Assembly (NCBI GenBank): GCA_009781915.1 | Contig: WQUW01000012.1 | Coordinates: 1-36,366, forward strand | DNA: 36,366 nucleotides | DNA from: Treponema sp. | GTDB lineage: Bacteria > Spirochaetota > Spirochaetia > Treponematales > Breznakiellaceae | Direction of reading: 5' to 3' | Shown here: piece by piece, positions 22,450 through 31,605 of the stretch | Layout: each line of letters starts with the position of its first letter | Numbering within the stretch: the stretch's first letter is position 1 | Program-made: the position numbers and the translations under genes | Notes under the pieces: model-generated | Told to the model about the DNA's origin: nothing | Seen by the model: only the letters and a program-made list of their open reading frames with translations | Database searches by the model: none

Positions 22450-25138
22450 CTAAGGAAGCGTTACCTGAATCGGTGTGGCGCTGTTGCTGGTGGTTCCAGT
22501 GCCGACCTGCCCGAAGCCATTGCCGCCCCATGCCCACAGCGAACCGTCCTGCCTGATGCCGGCGGTGTGTTCCCCGCCTGCGGAAATGGCTTGCCATGCC
22601 GTGCCGGCCTGTATCGCCACGGGGCTTGTCCGTGTGGTCGTAGTTCCATCTCCAAGTCTGCCCTCCCCGTTGAATCCCCACGCCCACAGTGAATCATCCC
22701 GCCTAATGCCAGCGGTATGATTATCCCAGCTTGCAGAGACGGATTCCCATTCCGTGCCAACCTGTATCGGAACAGGGCTGACCCTCTGGGTCTGTGTACC
22801 ATCGCCAAGTCTGCCGAAGCCGTTGTTCCCCCATGCCCACAGCGAGCCGTCCGCTCTGGTTGCCATGCTGTGCCAGTTGCTTGCGGATACGGACTCCCAA
22901 GTCGTAACATCTCCTATCGGCACAGGGCTGTTTCGGGCGGTTTCTGTGCCATCACCTAGCCGCCCAAACAGGTTGCTCCCCCAAGCCCAAAGCGATCCAT
23001 CTTGCCTTACGCCCAAGGTATGGCTACTGCCCGCAGATACGGATTCCCATGTTGTGCCAGCCTGTATCGGAACAGGCGCGTTTCGGGTAGCTGCGGTGCC
23101 ATCGCCAAGTCTGCCAGAACCATTGTTCCCCCATGCCCACAGCGAACCGTTGGTTCTGATTGCCATCGTGTGGGCATCGCCCGCAGACACATATCGCCAG
23201 TTCGTATCCGTGCCAACTTGAACGGGGCTGTTCCTTTGCAGTGTCGTGCCATCTCCGAGCCTACCCGAGCCGTTGTTCCCCCATGCCCACAGGGTTCCGT
23301 CCGTCCTTGTTGCCATGGTGTGGGCCGTGCCTGCGGAAACGGAGGCCCATGTGCTGATGCTCCCTATCTGAACCGGAGCGGCGCGGCCGGTCGTGGTGCC
23401 GTCCCCAAGCTGGCCGTTGGCGTTGCTTCCCCACGCCCACAACGTTCCGTCCTGCCTTACCGCCACGGTGTGGAACTCGCCTGCGGAAATGTCCTGCCAT
23501 ACCGTGCCGGGCAGTATCGCCGTGGGGGTGTTGGTGGGGATAAAGCCGTCGCCAAGCTGCCCTGCTCGTCCGTCTCCCCAAACCCATACCGTGCCGTTAG
23601 CCATAACTGCCACGGTGTGGCTTCCGCCCGCGGCGGCAAAGGCCCAGTCCGTTCCGGTTCCTATGCGTGTGGGTGTGTTGCGGTTGGTGGTTGTGCCATC
23701 GCCAAGCCGTCCCTGTCCGTTGTTTCCCCATGCCCAGATCGAGCCGTCGGTTCTGATGCCAACAGTGTGAGGGCTTATCGCGTTGCCTGCGGATACGGAT
23801 TCCCATGTCGTACCCGGCTGTATTGGGACAGGCGCGTTTCGAAGGGTAGTGGTACCGTCGCCAAGCCGCCCGCTTCCATTGCTTCCCCATGCCCATAGGG
23901 AACCATCATTCATCATTGCCACGGTATAAAAGTCACCGGCAGAAACGGAAGCCCATGTCGTCAACGTCCCTATACGTATCGGGGCATTCTCCTGGCCGAA
24001 AAGCACATTCGTGCCGTCACCAAGCTGGCCGCTACTATTACCTCCCCATGCCCACAGGGAACCATCGCTTCTTACGGCCACGGTGTGATTATCACCCGCA
24101 GAGGCCGAAAGCCATGTCTGCCCGGGCTGTATCTGCGCGGGGCTTGTGGTGTTCCCAGCGGTTACCCCCTGGCCTGTTCTGCCGTTCGCGTTGCTTCCCC
24201 ATATCCAAAGCGTGCCATCCGCCCTAATCGCCGTGGTGTGGTTTGATCCGGCGGAAACGGAAGTCCATCGCTCGTGCGCCTGTATCGCAACCGGAGCGTT
24301 TCGGGCGGTGGTGGTGCCGTCGCCAATTCTGCCGTTTGCGTTGCTCCCCCACGCCCAAAGGGTTCCGTCGGTTCTAATGCCCATGCTGTGGGTGTTGCCC
24401 GCCGAAACCGCCGCCCACACCGTGCCGGGCTGTACCTGAACCGGGGTGTTTTGGTTTACGGTATTGCCGTTGCCAAGCCTGCCCTGCCCATTGTTCCCCC
24501 ACGCCCACAGCGATCCATCCGCCGTAATAACCAGCGTGTGCGAAGTACCCGCCGCCGCGCGCCTGCCATCTATTTCCAGCCCCGCGAATACCCGTACCGT
24601 GGCCTCCCCGTAAACAGCCGGGTACCCTGCCGCCGTTGCCGTAATGGTCGCGTCCCCCACAGGCGCGCCCACAGGGACGGTAAGCACGTTGCCCGCGAAC
24701 GTTCCCGCCTCAGCCGGAGTGATGCTCCACGTAACCGTTTGGGACGCGCCCACAGGCCCCACCGCCGCGGTAAAGGTCTGCGTTTCGCCCCATAACAGTG
24801 TCATTACGGGCGGCGTTACCGTAACGGTCTGCGGCCCCCAACGGCGCGCCCGCCGGGACGGTAAGCACGTTGCCCGCAAACGTTCCCGCCCCGGCCGGGG
24901 TGATGCTCCACGTAACCGCCTGTGACGCGCCCTCCGGACCCACCGTTGCGGTGAATGTCATTTCTCCACGCTGTCCAATCGTCGCCGTACCCGGCGTTAC
25001 GGTAACGTCCACAGGCGCTACCCCTTGCGTACCGCCGCCCGCGGGGTTGTCGCAGGCGGCAAGGGATACCGCCAGCCCAAACGCCGCCAGAAGTACCGCC
25101 AGCGCTGCCGGGATGTTAAAAAATCCTCTCTTCCTCAT
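22450..25138 (-). pseudogene. RCC1-repeat lipoprotein with 14 propeller units, frameshifted in the Ig-like region
   Basis: The gene starts at ATG 25138 (AGAGG upstream). A lipoprotein signal peptide (SLAAC, Cys29) is followed by a bacterial Ig-like (Big) domain. The frame then changes near 24835-24840; the downstream frame carries a second Big domain and 14 RCC1-type units of about 50 residues with the core DGSLWAWGNNGxGRLGDGT...W.SVSAG.HT. Seven units make one RCC1 propeller, so 14 suggest two. Near-identical DNA in the two Big domains lies 181 bp apart, one base more than a multiple of three, and the first Big domain lacks its last strands. The break therefore looks like an out-of-frame recombination between repeats, or a lost base in the C5 tract. 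If the shift is real, the propeller has no export signal. The role is unknown, presumably surface binding. Confidence 0.85.
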
Positions 25139-25556
25139 CTTTTTCCTCTCTTTGCGAATAACAATGATGGCAAAGCCCAACGTTCAAAACACGCCCGGAT
25201 AACATCCGGGGACTTGTGGGTCTGGTTCTGATCCGTGAGGTTTTGCCGCAGGTGCATTGCTGTGAATGTGCCGCTGCCCGGAGTACCGTGCGAATTTCGG
25301 GTACACCATATATTGTGGTGAAGGAAAAGATATTGGGAGAAACTACACTACATATGGGGGGGGGTAACTTGCCTGCGTTCTGCCGCTTTAAGCGGCAGTT
25401 TCACGGGCGGGGAAATAATGCTGTTTTCGGCAACATGAGTCATCAAAAGAGAGTATATCTAGCTATCAGCGAAACGTCAACGTTTTTGCGATTTTTTTTA
25501 AAAATTTTTATGCGTTTCCAGAAATGCCTTCATAAATGCGTTTTCCCCCAGCAATG
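25139..25556. other. Intergenic region with G9 tract and palindrome
   Basis: Between the minus-strand propeller gene and the palindromic element at 25557. No convincing gene. It contains a run of nine G (25356-25364) and a near-perfect palindrome CTGCCGCTTTAAGCGGCAG (25380-25398, 9-bp arms around one base). CACCA/TGGTG arms flank an AT core near 25301-25319. These are candidate control sites for the gene starting at 25138. Confidence 0.55.
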
Positions 25557-25751
25557 CCCCCGCCGCGTGTGAGCCTCAGGCCTAATGCCCGGCAGGGGAG
25601 GATAAACGGTTTAAGAAGCCATTTTGCCCAGGCTCTTTAGCGTAGGAGACCGAGGCTCCGGAGCGGGTTCCCTGGGCGGCTTCTTAAACCGTTTATCCTC
25701 CCCTGCCGGAGCTTTTGGCGGGAATGCATGGCTCACGCACGGCGGCGGGGG
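25557..25751. repeat. Full palindromic intergenic element, reversed-loop type
   Basis: The inner arms 25591-25617 and 25681-25707 are perfect complements over 27 bp and contain GGATAAACGG/CCGTTTATCC, where the copy at 35488 has GAGAGTCAGG/CCTGACTCTC. Both strands thus changed together. The loop holds GCTCCGGAGC at 25665-25674 and reads opposite to that of the 35488 copy. The outer left arm is diverged (CCTCAGGCCTAATG). It lies between the divergent propeller lipoprotein genes. Confidence 0.93.
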
Positions 25752-25911
25752 TGTTTTTCCAAAAGATGCTCCACCGTTTTCGCATTTTCTCCAAAATGTC
25801 TATTGAAACAATCCGGGCAATACATACACATTTAATAGACAGGGCGCAGAAGGTGTTTTTTCTTGCGTTGCTGTTGTTTTAACCCTACGTGATATTGAAG
25901 GAGAGCGCAGT

Positions 25912-28863
25912 ATGGTTTCATTGAAAAAGCGTGCGGGCAGGCTTCTTGTCTTGCCTTGTCTAATTTTGTTTTGTCTTGTTTTGTCGTCTTGTCCTGCAAG
26001 TCCTGACATACCGGTTCCCAGCGTGCGTATCGAAGCGGACGGAGCCACTGTAAACAGGGGCGGTATGCGGCCTTTGCGCGCCGCCACGCAGAACCTGGAT
26101 CATGTCGAAAACCGTGATGTTTTTGCCTGGACTGTGGCCTCGTCCGAGGCTGACCCGCCCGGTCTTGGCCTTCCCGGTCAGCAAACTTTTGTCAACGCCG
26201 AAGGGCATCTGCACGTGTGGCGGGGCGATAGCCGAAGCTACCTTGACGTGCAGGCTACCATGCTGTTCGGCCCCCAGATAGCAAGCGAACCCTTTAGGGT
26301 AACCTTAAGCGATCCCAAGGCGGCGGTAGAGGCGATAACGTTTACCCTTGACCCGCCTTCAGTCCACCGGGGCGGCTTTGTTGGAATACAGGCCCAAGTC
26401 CACTGGGGGGATGGGCCGGACGGAGATGCCGGCGGCATTCCGCCAACGAATGGGGCCACGGGCATTGTGTTTACCCTTCTTAGCGGACACGAGGAGAACG
26501 AGATTATCCTCCCCGGCGGCGGCCTTGACGCGGATCACAACACCGGAATGACCCTTCATGTCTTCCGCGACCAGATGCCGGGCCTTGGCGCAGGCGCTAA
26601 CGGGCAGGGCATTGTTGTCCGGGCTGCGTCGATCTACGACAACTTTTACATTGACATCCCCATACCCGTTCTACAGCCTGTTGTAACAGGAATAACCGTA
26701 ACGCCGCCCGTTTTCCGGGAAGGAGCTAACGGCGAGCGGGAGACCGGCGTGTTTCGCGGGGAAGAAAACACCTTTAGCGCTGAAGTGCATGGACTCGGGT
26801 ATCCCTTTCAGCAGGTCGAGTGGGAAATTGTAACAGGCGCGGGCCACCCGAATTTTGACGAAGGCTCCAGTATTGACAGCTCCGGCACGCTTGTGCTAAA
26901 CGAGCATTGCCCATCCTTCCGGTCCGGGCTGCCGGTTACGGTGCGGGCGACGTCGAACTTTGTTTTTAACGATGGGGATACCCAAAGCGCCACCGCCGCC
27001 GTTACCATTCTGGAGCCGGTAATTACGGGCATCCAGATAGAAGGCGGCGACACGACCATGCAGAGGGACACTACCCGCAGGTTCCAGGCCTCCATTACAA
27101 GCCGGGGAAACCCCGCGAACTTTGTTATTGAATGGGAAACGAGGGGAACCAGTACCGACCAGACCGAAGTTACCCGCATGGGCTTTGGTCACACCGGAGA
27201 CCTCTTTTTGCCGCCCAACGAGGAAGCGCCCAGTTTCACCCTGCGCGCGTATGTGCGGGGTAACTCCGGTATAGCGCACGCTATTACTGTTTTCGCTCCC
27301 GATGTGGAAAACATTGTCCCCGGCGACTGGCGGGCGGTGGCTATTGGCGTTGACCATATGTTAGCCCTGAGCTGGAACAACACCATGTACAGCTGGGGAA
27401 GAAACCAGTGGGGCAGGCTTGGCGACAGCGCCATCATCCCGCAAGGAGGCATGGACCGTAACGTTAGATGGCCCACAGCGATACCCAATCACCATAACCT
27501 GTGGAGGGAAATAAGCGGGGGGAGCCACCACAGCATAGGAATACGGCAGGACGGAACGCTGTGGGCATGGGGAAGCAACCAGCATGGTCAGCTTGGTGTC
27601 CGGCCCGGCACGATGGATAACAGCGTGCCAACAATAACGAACATCACCGGCGGCCCACAAGTACAGTCCGCTCCCATGCCCGTAGCGGCGGCCCGCAGGT
27701 TTACCTGGATGAGCATTTCGGCGGGCATGGAGCATAACGTGGGCATAAAGGTGGACGGTACGCTGTACTCGTTTGGCCGCAATAATTTCATGCAGTTAGG
27801 CCGCGAGCTTGCTCCCTATGACAGCGAAATTCTGGGTACGCCCGGAGAAATCCGCCCCCATTGGGCTCCGGGCAGGATAACGATAGAAGGCGTCCCCGAT
27901 ACCGGCTGGCGGATGGCCGCCGCCGGCGGAGCGCACGGCGCCGCTATCAGGTGGGACGGAAGGCTGTATACGTGGGGAAGGAACAATCATGGACAGGTTG
28001 GGCTTGGCGGTACTGTCGGTACAAATCAGGAGTTGCCGGTACAGGTAGTGCATCCGGGGGGCCTAGAATGGGTATATGTTGCGGCGAACGATCTTTCGAC
28101 CCTTGCTATCGACCGGGCTGGCATTGTGTGGACGTGGGGCAATAATGCCAGTGGCGCCCTTGGGCGTATGAAAAACCTGTTTGGCATGCCGCTTGATAAT
28201 CCAGAGCATCTTACTAATGGCAACATTCCCGTTCCCGAACCCGGCCCAATGAATCATCCTGTGCTGGGCCGTGTGTGGCGTTCCATCGTTACCTCAAGCG
28301 GTTCCCAGCACGCCGCCGCCATAGACGACTTGGGCCACCTGTATACATGGGGCCGCAACCACGTGGGCCAATTGGGATGGGGCATGGCGTACCGTAGGTT
28401 TGACACGAGTCCGGCTCCCAATACTGTTAGAGAAGACGGCACTTTTACTATTACGGTACTGCCGGGCAGCTCGGCTGTTGGGGGATTTCTTACCCCTGAA
28501 GACCGCGAGATGCTTGCGACACCCCGCCAGCCAATGCCCGATGTCCGGTTTATGACTGCTCTGGCCGGACGCTGGTTTACTATGGCTATTACCGAAGGCG
28601 GCGAACTGTGGGGATGGGGTGACAACCGGTGGGGACAGATTGGCAACGGACAGAGCTTTGGCAACCCCAACGGAAATACCCCCGGCAACGCTCCCAACCA
28701 CGGCCCATTCCCCCCCATTGGCCCAGGATCGGTGGAGTTGGGGCTGCCCCCTGTGCCTGCCCGTCCATCCGGAATCGGTACTTCTGGCGGAAGCGCCAGT
28801 CAATCCCAGCTTGAAGCGAACAACCGGGGAGTGTTTTACCCCGTGCAAATATTCAGACCGTAA
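25912..28863 (+). CDS. Ig-like plus RCC1-propeller lipoprotein, 983 residues
   Basis: AAGGAGAG precedes ATG 25912. The signal peptide ends in a lipobox with Cys27 (VLSSC). Residues about 30-460 hold four Ig-like/Big-type units, beginning near SVRIEADGATVNRGG, AITFTLDPPSVHRGG, GITVTPPVFREG and GIQIEGGDTTMQRD. From about 465 come seven RCC1 units with cores such as GTLWAWGSNQHGQLG, GRLYTWGRNNHGQVG and GHLYTWGRNHVGQLG, enough for one seven-bladed propeller. The C-terminus is Pro/Gly/Asn-rich. It should be a lipid-anchored, surface or periplasmic binding protein; the ligand is unknown. It pairs with the paralogue at 28873, 9 bp downstream, and lies divergent from the 14-unit gene. The eukaryotic RCC1 role in Ran exchange does not transfer. 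Confidence 0.85.
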   Translation: MVSLKKRAGRLLVLPCLILFCLVLSSCPASPDIPVPSVRIEADGATVNRGGMRPLRAATQNLDHVENRDVFAWTVASSEADPPGLGLPGQQTFVNAEGHLHVWRGDSRSYLDVQATMLFGPQIASEPFRVTLSDPKAAVEAITFTLDPPSVHRGGFVGIQAQVHWGDGPDGDAGGIPPTNGATGIVFTLLSGHEENEIILPGGGLDADHNTGMTLHVFRDQMPGLGAGANGQGIVVRAASIYDNFYIDIPIPVLQPVVTGITVTPPVFREGANGERETGVFRGEENTFSAEVHGLGYPFQQVEWEIVTGAGHPNFDEGSSIDSSGTLVLNEHCPSFRSGLPVTVRATSNFVFNDGDTQSATAAVTILEPVITGIQIEGGDTTMQRDTTRRFQASITSRGNPANFVIEWETRGTSTDQTEVTRMGFGHTGDLFLPPNEEAPSFTLRAYVRGNSGIAHAITVFAPDVENIVPGDWRAVAIGVDHMLALSWNNTMYSWGRNQWGRLGDSAIIPQGGMDRNVRWPTAIPNHHNLWREISGGSHHSIGIRQDGTLWAWGSNQHGQLGVRPGTMDNSVPTITNITGGPQVQSAPMPVAAARRFTWMSISAGMEHNVGIKVDGTLYSFGRNNFMQLGRELAPYDSEILGTPGEIRPHWAPGRITIEGVPDTGWRMAAAGGAHGAAIRWDGRLYTWGRNNHGQVGLGGTVGTNQELPVQVVHPGGLEWVYVAANDLSTLAIDRAGIVWTWGNNASGALGRMKNLFGMPLDNPEHLTNGNIPVPEPGPMNHPVLGRVWRSIVTSSGSQHAAAIDDLGHLYTWGRNHVGQLGWGMAYRRFDTSPAPNTVREDGTFTITVLPGSSAVGGFLTPEDREMLATPRQPMPDVRFMTALAGRWFTMAITEGGELWGWGDNRWGQIGNGQSFGNPNGNTPGNAPNHGPFPPIGPGSVELGLPPVPARPSGIGTSGGSASQSQLEANNRGVFYPVQIFRP

Positions 28864-28872
28864 GGAGCGCGT

Positions 28873-31434
28873 ATGAAGAAGCGTATTGCTATAGCAGCAA
28901 CTGTTGCCCTGTGCCTCGCCCTTTTCGCGGCGTGCCCGAACAGGATTACCTTTCCTCCGCCCCAGATAGAAATCTTTATTGACGGGCCGGCGGATCATGT
29001 TACCCGCGGCGGTTCTTTGCCGCTGCGCGCCCAAGTGCGCAATCTAGAGGGCGTGTTTAAAACGAACACGATAGAGTGGATGATTGTGGAACACGAACGG
29101 GACGACGCCATTAACGGGGTGGCCGAGCGGGAAACGTTCATCGAACATACCCCAGGCTACCACACCTCGCGTCTTGTGGTAGACCGCTACGAATCCCCCG
29201 CCTATTCCACCTTTACTGTCCGGGCGCGGCTGGCTGAACTGCCGGGCCTGTACGGCACGGTGTCGGTTGTTGTCAGTGACCCCGTCTCTGTTGTGAGCGC
29301 TATCCAGATTACCAGCCACACCCCCAGCGTTCACCGCAACGCCACCACCGGCCCGCTTACCGCCCGCATTGATTGGGAAAACGACCTTCCGCCCCTGCGG
29401 GGAGACAGTGGCGTGTTCTTTAGAATCGCCAGTGGCGGCTCGCCGGGCACAATCGCTTCTCCGGTTCCCGGAGAGGAACTTCAGGGTTCCATCCTTGTGG
29501 GCCCGAATCAGGAGTGGGGGAGCGACGTTCTTACGGTTCAGGCGGTGTCCCATTACGACAATAGCAAGGTTTCGCCTGCCTTCCCCATTAACGTTTTAAC
29601 GCCCGTGGTGCAGGCGATAACCATAATCCCGGCGGCCCGTGTCATTGAAGACGGGGGCTTATTCCGGGACGAGTATAACCTGTTTACCGCCGAGGTTACG
29701 GGCCTTGGCAACCCCCCTAACGACATTGTGTGGTCTGCCTCCACGCTGGCGGAGGTTGAATTTAACCCCGATGTTCCCGGCGAGCTTGCCATTGGAGCCA
29801 ACGCCCCAACCAGCGTTGCTGTCGCGGTAACGGCAGCCGCCGCCCCGCAGTTCGGCTCGGCATACGCAACGAGTTCCTTTCCTATTCTGCATCCCGTGAT
29901 AACCGAGGTGGTGATATCCGGGCCCGACAGGGTAGAGCGGGGACAGACGGAAACCTTTACCGCCGTAGCCAATGGCCGGGGCAACCCCAGCGCCGCCGAC
30001 ATGGCTCATATATACTGGTCGATCCCGACTCCGGGCACAAACCACCAAACCAGAGTTACCCCCGGCTGGGGCGGCGCGGGCGGCACGCTTACCGTGTCGG
30101 CGAATGAGTTTTTGGGCAAAATCCGTGTGCGGGCAACCAGCGGCGTAAGCCCCAAGACGCTGGCTAACCACTATGTTGATATTGACGGGGCCATTTCCAC
30201 TGACGGCTGGCGGGCGGTCAGCGTGGGCGAATACCATGTCTTGGCCCTTACCGCCGACCACCGGCTCTTTAGCTGGGGCAGGCGCACCGGGGGCATCTTG
30301 GGCCAAGGTCAGGCGGCGGGGGCAGACCTTACCAGCCCTCAGCGAATCGCAACCCCCGCTCACAACTGGCGGATGGTCAGCGCGGGCTCCAGCCACAATA
30401 TCGCCATAACGGACGATAACCGCCTGTTCGGCTGGGGCAGCAACAGCGAAGGCCAGCTCGGACGCCCGCCCACATCGGCGGCTGAAGCCATACCCGGCAA
30501 CATTGTAGGGGCGGTTGGCCACTTCTGGATAAACGCGGACGCGGGCCCCCGGCACACGGTGGGCGTAAAGGAGATGGGCACGCTGTACACCTTCGGGGCC
30601 AACGAGGCCACGCTGATAGGCCGGCAGCACGTTAACCAAGAGGGAGCGGGCCTTGACGGCGAAGACCGCCCCCACTGGCAGCCGGGCAGGGTGCAGGTGC
30701 TTGGCCTTCCCGACTACGGCTGGAGAATCGCCAGCGCGGGCACAGACCACTCGGCGGCTATCCGTGTAGACGGCAGCCTGTGGGTATGGGGCCGCAACGA
30801 GTGGGGCCAGCTTGGCCTTGGCCGGGGCAACTCAGGTCTTTCGACCCGTCCGGTACGGATACACCACCCGCAGGCCGCCAGAGGCACCCGCTGGGAGTCG
30901 GTAAACGCCGGCGACCGGTTTACGATTGCCATAGACAGCGCGGGCCAATTGTGGGTGTGGGGCCGCAACGAACTGGGCCAGCTTGGGCAGAGCAGCCCCC
31001 TGCACGAGGAAGCGCCAGTAACACCGTATCAGGGACAGGGCGCTGGAAACCGCTGGAATTACATAAACAGCATGACAAACCACTCTGTCGTTATGAGCCG
31101 CGAAGGCCGCCTGTTTGTGTTTGGCAGTAACGCCCTTGGCCAGTTTGGCAATGGGTTTGCCGTTGCCGACCACGTACCGGGGATCATGATGGTGTCCGTA
31201 ATGGAAGACCGCAGTTTCCTGTTCGCCAATGTCGGAGGCCGCTCCAGCATGGCGGTTGACGCTAGCGGTATGCTGTATGCGTGGGGGGACAACGAGTTCC
31301 ACCAGCTCGGTCTTGGCACAAGACGCATGGGCAAAGATGCCCTGCCACCCAGTCTTAACCTGCCCGAAGAAGTCAACGTAGACCGCTACTTTGAACCTAC
31401 GCCCCAGCAGGTGGGGCTGCCGCCGGCTAACTAG
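28873..31434 (+). CDS. Ig-like plus RCC1-propeller lipoprotein, 853 residues (paralogue)
   Basis: AAGGAG lies 6 bases before ATG 28873, which follows the upstream stop by 9 bp, so the two are cotranscribed. The lipobox is LFAAC (Cys21). The same plan as the neighbour is visible: four Ig-like units (IEIFIDGPADHVTRGG, AIQITSHTPSVHRN, AITIIPAARVIEDGG, EVVISGPDRVERGQ) and then seven RCC1 units (for example GSLWVWGRNEWGQLG, GQLWVWGRNELGQLG, GMLYAWGDNEFHQLG). Unit-by-unit similarity to the upstream protein points to duplication of the whole gene followed by divergence. A clear terminator follows at 31447. The ligand and partner are unknown. Confidence 0.85.
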   Translation: MKKRIAIAATVALCLALFAACPNRITFPPPQIEIFIDGPADHVTRGGSLPLRAQVRNLEGVFKTNTIEWMIVEHERDDAINGVAERETFIEHTPGYHTSRLVVDRYESPAYSTFTVRARLAELPGLYGTVSVVVSDPVSVVSAIQITSHTPSVHRNATTGPLTARIDWENDLPPLRGDSGVFFRIASGGSPGTIASPVPGEELQGSILVGPNQEWGSDVLTVQAVSHYDNSKVSPAFPINVLTPVVQAITIIPAARVIEDGGLFRDEYNLFTAEVTGLGNPPNDIVWSASTLAEVEFNPDVPGELAIGANAPTSVAVAVTAAAAPQFGSAYATSSFPILHPVITEVVISGPDRVERGQTETFTAVANGRGNPSAADMAHIYWSIPTPGTNHQTRVTPGWGGAGGTLTVSANEFLGKIRVRATSGVSPKTLANHYVDIDGAISTDGWRAVSVGEYHVLALTADHRLFSWGRRTGGILGQGQAAGADLTSPQRIATPAHNWRMVSAGSSHNIAITDDNRLFGWGSNSEGQLGRPPTSAAEAIPGNIVGAVGHFWINADAGPRHTVGVKEMGTLYTFGANEATLIGRQHVNQEGAGLDGEDRPHWQPGRVQVLGLPDYGWRIASAGTDHSAAIRVDGSLWVWGRNEWGQLGLGRGNSGLSTRPVRIHHPQAARGTRWESVNAGDRFTIAIDSAGQLWVWGRNELGQLGQSSPLHEEAPVTPYQGQGAGNRWNYINSMTNHSVVMSREGRLFVFGSNALGQFGNGFAVADHVPGIMMVSVMEDRSFLFANVGGRSSMAVDASGMLYAWGDNEFHQLGLGTRRMGKDALPPSLNLPEEVNVDRYFEPTPQQVGLPPAN

Positions 31435-31446
31435 GCGGCTGGAGAG

Positions 31447-31491
31447 CGGCTGGTGGTTTGGGTTTCGCCCGGACTACCAGCCGTTTTTTTT
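31447..31491 (+). terminator. Intrinsic terminator after the propeller lipoprotein operon
   Basis: CGGCTGG (31447-31453) pairs with CCAGCCG (31477-31483), with further imperfect pairing inside, and is followed at once by eight T residues. It ends the 25912-31434 transcription unit and insulates glgA. Confidence 0.88.
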
Positions 31492-31542
31492 GCTTTGCTA
31501 GGGGGAAGATCGCCAGCCTCCCATTTTCCTTGAAAATTTTGG

Positions 31543-31570
31543 TTGCCAATTACGGAGTATCGTATATACT
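31543..31570 (+). promoter_or_regulatory. Promoter for glgA
   Basis: TTGCCA (31543-31548), 16 bases, TATACT (31565-31570). The glgA ribosome site GGAG follows about 25 bases later. Together with the terminator upstream it makes glgA the start of a new transcription unit. Confidence 0.65.
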
Positions 31571-31605
31571 ATAGAGAGACTCAACTATTTTGACAGGAGA
31601 AACAA

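Noticed and set aside
23002-23898. 298-codon frame antisense to the 14-unit propeller gene, with several others beside it
   Set aside because: They arise from the repeated RCC1 units read in the other direction; no ribosome site and no domain.
22450-24600. Tandem DNA repeats at about 150-bp spacing that could suggest a CRISPR array
   Set aside because: The repeats are in-frame protein repeats (RCC1 units) of about 50 codons; there are no short identical repeats with unique spacers and no cas genes.
25216-25572. 118-codon frame in the spacer between the propeller genes
   Set aside because: It crosses the G9 tract, a palindrome and the element end, with a poor start context and no recognisable protein.
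29659-30750. 363-codon frame antisense to the 853-residue propeller lipoprotein
   Set aside because: Shadow of a repeat-rich gene; the plus strand has the lipobox, domain order and ribosome site.
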